A stretch of 64,000 bases of DNA from Alistipes sp. (lineage in GTDB: Bacteria > Bacteroidota > Bacteroidia > Bacteroidales > Rikenellaceae): contig JAGBEH010000001.1 of the NCBI GenBank assembly GCA_017937125.1, positions 682,001 through 746,000 on the forward strand. The letters are read 5' to 3'. Shown here piece after piece: positions 59,581 to 64,000 of the stretch. Below the pieces are notes generated by a model that was not told where the DNA came from, made no database searches, and worked only from the letters and a program-made list of their open reading frames with translations. The first letter of the stretch is position 1. The number at the start of each line of letters is the position of its first letter. Position numbers and translations under genes: made by a program.

Positions 59581-59603
59581 AGCGATGCCGCAAGCATCGC
59601 TCT
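59579..59603. terminator. Terminator overlapping miaA stop
   Basis: 10-bp perfect stem (59579-59588 and 59594-59603) whose first bases lie in the miaA stop codon, between convergent genes. Confidence 0.65.
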
Positions 59604-59607
59604 ATTG

Positions 59608-60285
59608 CTAAAAGTTGAACCCGAGACAGAAAGATAGAAAGTCGGTATAAAAGTATCCGTTTAGTCTTGTGGCATCCGAAACTACGACATTATTATTGAA
59701 ATCAATAGATCGGAATTTAGTGATATATCGCCGCGGGCTCCAATCTATATGTACCGAAAATCTACCGTATTCTACGCCCAAACCCAAAAGAAAGTACAAC
59801 CCTCGGAATTTGGTGAATTCTCTATTTCTTATAGCAACGTGCTCGTTTTCGGCATTATCATATTCCCAATCATATTTATAACTCAATTTATATCCCAATC
59901 CGATATTATATCCCGCTCTGAACTCGACATACGGTTTAATTCGAGTTTTGGTAATATAGGTTTTAACAGTTGCGAATATGGGAATGGAGTACGCTATGCG
60001 TTGTGAAGTTTTGGCTAACAGCGGATTTCCGAGCAGACCCGTACCGCCTCCGACAAAAAGAATATTATTGAATTGGTATCCGTGGGTAGTTGTAATGTCG
60101 AAACCCGTATATTCGGGCTGAATCAGATCTACCGATACTCCTGCATCAGCAAACCCACGATAGCCGTGCGGCAATATGTAGCGGGATGCATTCTTCTCGA
60201 CGATAAGGCTCGACGAGGTGATAACCTGTGCGGAGAGCAGTTGTGTGCCCGCCGCACAAAATAACAGAATAAGGAACCGTTTCAT
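59608..60285 (-). CDS. Outer-membrane beta-barrel protein
   Basis: 225 aa. Signal peptide (ending LSAQ) and a mature part of alternating strands ending in the C-terminal Phe motif DFLSFCLGFNF typical of outer-membrane beta-barrels (porin_2 or DUF-type). Base composition is clearly more AT-rich than the core genes around, hinting at foreign origin or weak selection. Its start overlaps the lipoprotein gene stop by 4 bp. Confidence 0.75.
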   Translation of the reverse strand: MKRFLILLFCAAGTQLLSAQVITSSSLIVEKNASRYILPHGYRGFADAGVSVDLIQPEYTGFDITTTHGYQFNNILFVGGGTGLLGNPLLAKTSQRIAYSIPIFATVKTYITKTRIKPYVEFRAGYNIGLGYKLSYKYDWEYDNAENEHVAIRNREFTKFRGLYFLLGLGVEYGRFSVHIDWSPRRYITKFRSIDFNNNVVVSDATRLNGYFYTDFLSFCLGFNF

Positions 60286-60779
60286 TGTTTGAATATGTTG
60301 AATCGACGTGGTGTTTGGGCCTGTTCGGTATTACCTGCATCTTCGGCGTTCGAGGCGGACAGCGTGCCGTAAGCGGAAATCAACCATATGTCTTTTTCGG
60401 TCATAGTGCGAAACTCTGTGTATTTCGCAGGATACCCCGTTACGGTGATTTTCAAATACCCTTCGTCGGTGGTTTCGACATTTATGAGTGCTGCGACCAG
60501 AGTGTCGGCATTGTATTTTTTTGCGGCGTTGAGCAGTGCGATTTTTTTGAAATTATTTACATTGCCGATAAGTTCCGGAGTTATGGCGTACGGGAGTATT
60601 TCGACATAGGGTGCGATCTTGTTCTCGGAAATAAGTTCCAGATTGGCGACGAGAGGCGTGATTACCGCACTTTGCGCCGGCTCGATGTTGCGCCCTGACG
60701 ATTCGCGATAGATGAGACGTTGTTCTGCACACCCTGTCATAACCGACACGGTGATGAGGAAAAATAAAAATCTTTTCAT
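60282..60779 (-). CDS. Lipoprotein of unknown function
   Basis: 165 aa. Lipobox VMTGC after a signal of about 16 residues. The body, NADTLVAALINVETTDEGYLKITVTGYPAKY, resembles small Bacteroidetes lipoproteins predicted to be strand-rich. It overlaps the beta-barrel gene by 4 bp, so both are cotranscribed. Start at the signal peptide; a long leader precedes it if the promoter at 61085 is used. Confidence 0.65.
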   Translation of the reverse strand: MKRFLFFLITVSVMTGCAEQRLIYRESSGRNIEPAQSAVITPLVANLELISENKIAPYVEILPYAITPELIGNVNNFKKIALLNAAKKYNADTLVAALINVETTDEGYLKITVTGYPAKYTEFRTMTEKDIWLISAYGTLSASNAEDAGNTEQAQTPRRFNIFKQ

Positions 60780-61063
60780 AATTGTTTTAGAGTTTTTTGC
60801 CGCATCGGCCCCTGTGTGGCGTTCGTAATAAAAACAGAAAGTGTGGAGCCGAAATTCGTTTATCGAACGGAGGTTGTGGAAAGACCTTGACAAAATAAAC
60901 GATACGCAATACCCCACACCTGTAATAGAATATGACGTATACGGGCACAGTGCGTGCCGTTCGCATAATCCATACAAGATATGAGTGTCGTCCGTACGTC
61001 CTTTTGTCTTAGAAACTTCCACATTTCCGTTCGGGACAGTGCGAAAACACTTTCAAAAATATG

Positions 61064-61083
61064 TATGTCGAATAATCGACATA
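61064..61083. promoter_or_regulatory. Palindrome next to minus-strand -7 element
   Basis: TATGTCGA-ATAA-TCGACATA, 8-bp perfect arms, adjoining the minus-strand TATCTTTG at 61085-61092. It could be an operator or the 5' hairpin of a leader RNA. Confidence 0.4.
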
Positions 61084-61084
61084 G

Positions 61085-61092
61085 CAAAGATA
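61085..61092 (-). promoter_or_regulatory. -7 element, minus strand
   Basis: TATCTTTG; would give a leader of about 295 nt before the lipoprotein gene at 60779. No clear -33. Confidence 0.35.
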
Positions 61093-61175
61093 GGAATTAG
61101 TTTCGTATGAATCGATATTTTGACGATGAACTTTGACGAAATATCCGTTTATCCGTTATTTCGGAAGAAAAATTC

Positions 61176-61205
61176 TTGTGCATTTCGAAAAATGCACTAT
61201 CTTTG
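61176..61205 (+). promoter_or_regulatory. Promoter of rho
   Basis: TTG at 61176-61178, a 19-nt spacer and TATCTTTG at 61198-61205, with a leader of about 65 nt to the ATG at 61276. Confidence 0.7.
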
Positions 61206-61275
61206 TACCCGCTATCGGAAACACGGTCGTTCGTCCGTGCAGAAATCACTAAAGAAGAATTATTATTGAAATAAT

Positions 61276-62925
61276 ATGCAAGATTTGAAAGCCCTTGAAG
61301 GTAAAACTATCGCTGAATTGCGAGAAATAGCCAAGGTACTCGGTGTGGCGGATGCCGCATTGAAAAAAAAGGAACTTATTGAAAAAATCATATCGGCGGC
61401 AGGCGCGGAGGAGAGTGTCGCCGAGCCGGTACGTACGGAGCCCGTCAAGCGCGGCCGCCGTCCCCGTGTCGGAGGAGTCAAGGTCGGTGTCGGAGTGCAA
61501 GCGGTACGTGAGACCGTTCCCGAGACGGAATCCGAACCTGCGGACGCACATGCCGATGCCGTTGTCGCAGAGGAGCCTGCACCGCGAACGAATACGGTTG
61601 CGGATGCTCCGGTTCCGGTCGTGAAACGCCGCGGCCGCAAACCTAAAAATGCGGTTCCCGTGCAGGAGGATATGTTTGTCGCCGAATCTGCATCGGATGA
61701 CAATCGGGCGGGTGCTGTTGAGCACAATATCGAGGCGCAGCCTGCCGCCGCGCAGGTTCAGGAGCCCGAAGGCCTGCCGAAAAACGAAGTCGTGACCAAG
61801 GATGATTTCGCGGCCGAGATAGCGGGCGAAGGCGTATTGGAGATAATTCCCGACGGATACGGGTTCTTGCGTTCGGCCGATTACAACTATCTCAATTCAC
61901 CCGATGATATTTATGTCTCGCCGTCGCAGATAAAACTGTTCGGTCTGAAGGCGGGCGATACCGTAAGCGGCATAATCCGTCCGCCGAAAGAGGGCGAGAA
62001 GTATTTCCCGCTGATAAAGGTTACGCAGATAAACGGCCTCGACCCCGAATATATCCGCGACCGCGTGCAGTTCGAATATATGACGCCGCTGTTCCCGAGC
62101 GAGAAGTTCAACCTCACGGGCAACGGCCATAATAATCTGTCGAACCGTGTCGTCGATCTGTTCTCGCCTATCGGTAAGGGGCAGCGCGGACTGATAGTCG
62201 CACAGCCGAAAACGGGTAAGACGATGCTTTTGCAGTCTATTGCCAATGCCATTGCCGATAATCATCCCGAGGTTTATATGATAGTCCTGCTGATCGACGA
62301 ACGCCCCGAGGAGGTTACGGAGATGGCGCGCAATGTCAAGGCCGAAGTCGTGGCTTCGACGTTCGACGAGCAGGCTTCGCGTCACGTGAAGGTGGCCGAA
62401 ATGGTGCTGGAGAAGGCGAAGCGAATGGTGGAATGCGGCCACGATGTGGTGATTTTCCTCGATTCGATAACCCGTTTGGCGCGTGCTTACAACTCGGTGC
62501 AGCCTGCATCCGGCAAGGTGCTGTCGGGCGGTGTGGACGCCAATGCGCTGCATAAGCCTAAAAGGTTCTTCGGTGCTGCCCGTAATACCGAGGAGAAAGG
62601 GTCTTTGACGATTATCGCTACCGCCCTTATCGATACGGGTTCCAAGATGGACGAGGTTATTTTCGAGGAGTTCAAGGGGACGGGCAATATGGAGTTGCAG
62701 CTCGACAGAAAGTTGGCGAACAAACGTATCTACCCTGCCGTCGATGTTATCGCATCGGGCACTCGCCGCGAAGACCTGTTGTTGTCGCGCGAGGTTATGA
62801 GCCGTACGTGGATTTTGCGCAAATATCTCTCGGATATGACTACGGTGGAGGCTATGGAGTTCCTCCAGAAGCAAATGGGACTGACCGAGACCAACGAGGA
62901 GTTCCTCGCCACTATGAACCAGTAA
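61276..62925 (+). CDS. rho: Transcription termination factor Rho with long insertion
   Basis: 549 aa against 419 in E. coli. RNA-dependent hexameric ATPase that ends transcription. N-terminal Rho_N helical region (1-45), a low-complexity insertion (about 46-175, Ala/Glu/Pro/Val-rich), an S1-like RNA-binding domain (about 180-260) and the ATPase with Walker A QPKTGKT (309-316) and late [11 protein letters not shown]. The insertion carries two basic motifs, KRGRRPR (58-64) and KRRGRKPK (117-124), resembling AT-hooks. Eight consecutive A at 61363-61370 encode the lysines near residue 31. Own promoter. Confidence 0.96.
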   Translation: MQDLKALEGKTIAELREIAKVLGVADAALKKKELIEKIISAAGAEESVAEPVRTEPVKRGRRPRVGGVKVGVGVQAVRETVPETESEPADAHADAVVAEEPAPRTNTVADAPVPVVKRRGRKPKNAVPVQEDMFVAESASDDNRAGAVEHNIEAQPAAAQVQEPEGLPKNEVVTKDDFAAEIAGEGVLEIIPDGYGFLRSADYNYLNSPDDIYVSPSQIKLFGLKAGDTVSGIIRPPKEGEKYFPLIKVTQINGLDPEYIRDRVQFEYMTPLFPSEKFNLTGNGHNNLSNRVVDLFSPIGKGQRGLIVAQPKTGKTMLLQSIANAIADNHPEVYMIVLLIDERPEEVTEMARNVKAEVVASTFDEQASRHVKVAEMVLEKAKRMVECGHDVVIFLDSITRLARAYNSVQPASGKVLSGGVDANALHKPKRFFGAARNTEEKGSLTIIATALIDTGSKMDEVIFEEFKGTGNMELQLDRKLANKRIYPAVDVIASGTRREDLLLSREVMSRTWILRKYLSDMTTVEAMEFLQKQMGLTETNEEFLATMNQ

Positions 62926-62937
62926 AACCTTGCGGAA

Positions 62938-63717
62938 ATGAAGAGACGTCTGTTGGTTTTGTCGTTGATGCTGTCTGCGGCCTTGCAGTCGTTCGGCTGG
63001 GGGCAGAAAGGGCACGATGTTATCGCGTATATCGCCGAATGCAACCTCGCACCCGAAGCGTATGCCAAGGTCGTGAAGGCTTTGGGCGGGCATTCGCTCG
63101 TCTATTATTCCAACTGGCTCGATAATGCGAGCCATACACCCGAATATGCCTATACCAAGACGTGGCATTATGCCAATGTAGATAAGGGCCTGACATACGC
63201 CACGATGCCCAAGACCAAGCGCGGCGATGTCGTCACGGCAGTTACGGACCTGTCGGCGAAACTAAAGGCGGGCGGCTTGAATGCGGAAACGGAAGAGCTG
63301 TATTTGAAGATGTTGATACATCTCGTCGGAGATATGCACTGCCCTATGCACGCGGGGCATTTGTCGGATCTCGGGGGCAATAAGGTATTCGTGAAATACT
63401 TCGGCAGCAAGCGTAAACTCCACAGCGTCTGGGATACGGCGCTCGTGGAATCGGCGCATAAGTGGGGATATACCGAGTGGCAGTTCCAGCTCGACCGTCT
63501 GACCGACGGGGAGAAGGTATCCGCAAGCGAAGGGACCCCGACGGACTGGTTCAACCAAACGCAGGAGATATGTACCGAGATATACGAGTCCACCCCTGCG
63601 AAAAGCGATTTGTCGTTCGATTATATAGCCAAGTACACACCGGTTATCGAGCAGCAGTTCCTGCGCGGCGGCTATCGTCTGGCACGCCTGCTGAACGATA
63701 TTTATTCCGACAAATAG
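62938..63717 (+). CDS. S1/P1-type secreted nuclease
   Basis: 259 aa. Signal peptide ending just before Trp in SFGWGQKGH, the mature N-terminus that supplies zinc ligands in this family. Further zinc ligands lie in HLVGDMHCPMHAG and in LHSVWDT. S1/P1 nucleases cut single-stranded DNA and RNA, here likely in the periplasm or outside. Starts 12 bp after rho stop. Confidence 0.92.
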   Translation: MKRRLLVLSLMLSAALQSFGWGQKGHDVIAYIAECNLAPEAYAKVVKALGGHSLVYYSNWLDNASHTPEYAYTKTWHYANVDKGLTYATMPKTKRGDVVTAVTDLSAKLKAGGLNAETEELYLKMLIHLVGDMHCPMHAGHLSDLGGNKVFVKYFGSKRKLHSVWDTALVESAHKWGYTEWQFQLDRLTDGEKVSASEGTPTDWFNQTQEICTEIYESTPAKSDLSFDYIAKYTPVIEQQFLRGGYRLARLLNDIYSDK

Positions 63718-63730
63718 ACCCATATAACCC

Positions 63731-63772
63731 GACCTTAACCTACTGTAAAATGACCTTAACCTACTGTAAAAT
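63731..63772 (+). repeat. 21-bp perfect tandem duplication
   Basis: The unit GACCTTAACCTACTGTAAAAT occurs at 63731-63751 and again at 63752-63772. The second copy ends inside the ATG of the following gene; the junction creates an earlier in-frame ATG at 63750. Confidence 0.9.
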
Positions 63773-64000
63773 GAAACTGTTGAAAACCGCCCTGATGCTG
63801 TTGCTGTCGTCTTGCGCGGTGCAGGCCGCGACGGTGCGGCAGCCGCTCGATGCCGGCTGGAAATTCAGACAGCAGCGACTTGAAAACTGGTATGATGCTA
63901 CGGTCCCCGGGACGGTGCATACCGATCTTATGGCCAACGGGATTATCGAAGACCCGTTTTTCAGACTGAACGAGCGGGGCGTGCAATGGATCGACAAGGA
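63771..64000 (+). CDS. GH2 beta-mannosidase-like protein, 3' end cut by window edge
   Basis: 76 residues visible. Signal peptide (ending VQAA), then the first sugar-binding (jelly-roll) domain of glycoside hydrolase family 2 as in beta-mannosidase: PLDAGWKFRQQRL, ATVPGTVHTDLMANGIIEDPF and the NERGVQWIDK block are typical. The catalytic barrel lies past the window. It would trim mannose residues from glycans outside the cytoplasm. The tandem duplication before it also offers an alternative start at 63750, which would add seven residues. Confidence 0.85.
   Translation, partial: MKLLKTALMLLLSSCAVQAATVRQPLDAGWKFRQQRLENWYDATVPGTVHTDLMANGIIEDPFFRLNERGVQWIDK

Larger units (their letters stand above)
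60780..61275. other. 496-bp gap between divergent lipoprotein and rho genes
   Basis: Contains the rho promoter at 61176, a minus-strand TATCTTTG at 61085-61092 and a palindrome at 61064-61083. A long open frame in 60780-61022 in phase with the lipoprotein gene reads as a shadow with many rare residues (Cys, His, Trp-like), not as a gene. Confidence 0.5.

Noticed and set aside
61363-61370. A8 run in rho as a contingency tract
   Set aside because: Runs of eight A are expected by chance and by lysine codons, and rho is essential.
1-64000. tRNA, rRNA, CRISPR arrays, prophage or insertion sequences
   Set aside because: Nothing with cloverleaf-like arms, regularly spaced repeats, integrase or transposase motifs was seen; a tRNA or covariance-model scan was not possible here.

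Overview
The window looks like a chromosomal segment from a Bacteroidales bacterium, most likely a Rikenellaceae/Alistipes-type gut anaerobe. That placement is an inference. It rests on Bacteroidetes-type promoters (-33 TTTG or TTG, 19-20 nt spacer, -7 TAnnTTTG) before many genes, a near absence of Shine-Dalgarno sites (korC is an exception), roughly even base composition, and Bacteroidetes-typical families: a serC-serA-DUF1015 cluster, a four-subunit 2-oxoacid:ferredoxin oxidoreductase, SusD-age surface lipoproteins with a FISUMP-like domain, floA-nfeD, DUF3109, and a Rho with a long insertion. I see no rRNA, tRNA, CRISPR array, prophage or transposase. Most of the window is core genome.

Layout. 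1-2.9 kb: 3' part of argS, an OmpA-domain secreted protein and a small conserved protein. 3.0-13.8 kb, minus strand: zinc ABC ATPase and binding protein, an XRE regulator behind a 670-bp AT-rich region full of palindromes, then bcp-recA-rsh-DUF4834-HIT, a zinc-ribbon/WYL-regulator pair, and dnaA. 14.1 kb: a phosphohexomutase. 16.0-23.3 kb: a six-gene minus operon dapB-lepB-yigZ-uvrA-M16 peptidase-O-methyltransferase. 23.5-26.0 kb: truA and a three-gene membrane cluster of unknown role. 26.1-30.6 kb: lpdA, a C69 peptidase and two secreted proteins behind a promoter with a G9 tract in its spacer. 30.7 kb: yggS. 31.5-36.4 kb: minus operon yicC-gmk-nadD(TPR)-ddl-DUF3109-M23/LysM peptidase.

36.6-42.7 kb: serC-serA-DUF1015, then korDABC. 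42.8-46.9 kb: a DUF892 ferritin-like protein, and fmt-lptG-znuB on minus. znuB is the only metal permease seen and lies 42 kb from znuA/znuC. 47.1-52.4 kb: mtaB, then a sensor-like protein, TrkH and a coiled-coil/SPOR-like protein in one operon. 52.5-57.0 kb: a lipoprotein gene with an in-frame G9 tract, nfeD-floA, and a FISUMP-like lipoprotein flanked by two related terminator hairpins. 57.1-64.0 kb: a LuxC-like acyl-CoA reductase, a pRiA4b ORF-3-like gene overlapping miaA, a lipoprotein/beta-barrel pair, rho, an S1/P1 nuclease, and the start of a GH2 beta-mannosidase whose start region is a perfect 21-bp tandem duplication.

The most notable signals are two G9 tracts placed where slippage would switch surface-protein expression (one in a promoter spacer, one in a lipoprotein reading frame with stops in both other phases), the sensor-TrkH-SPOR operon, the palindrome-rich AT-rich region at 5.6-6.2 kb, and the split zinc transporter. 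I found no unmistakably new multi-gene defence or biosynthetic system.
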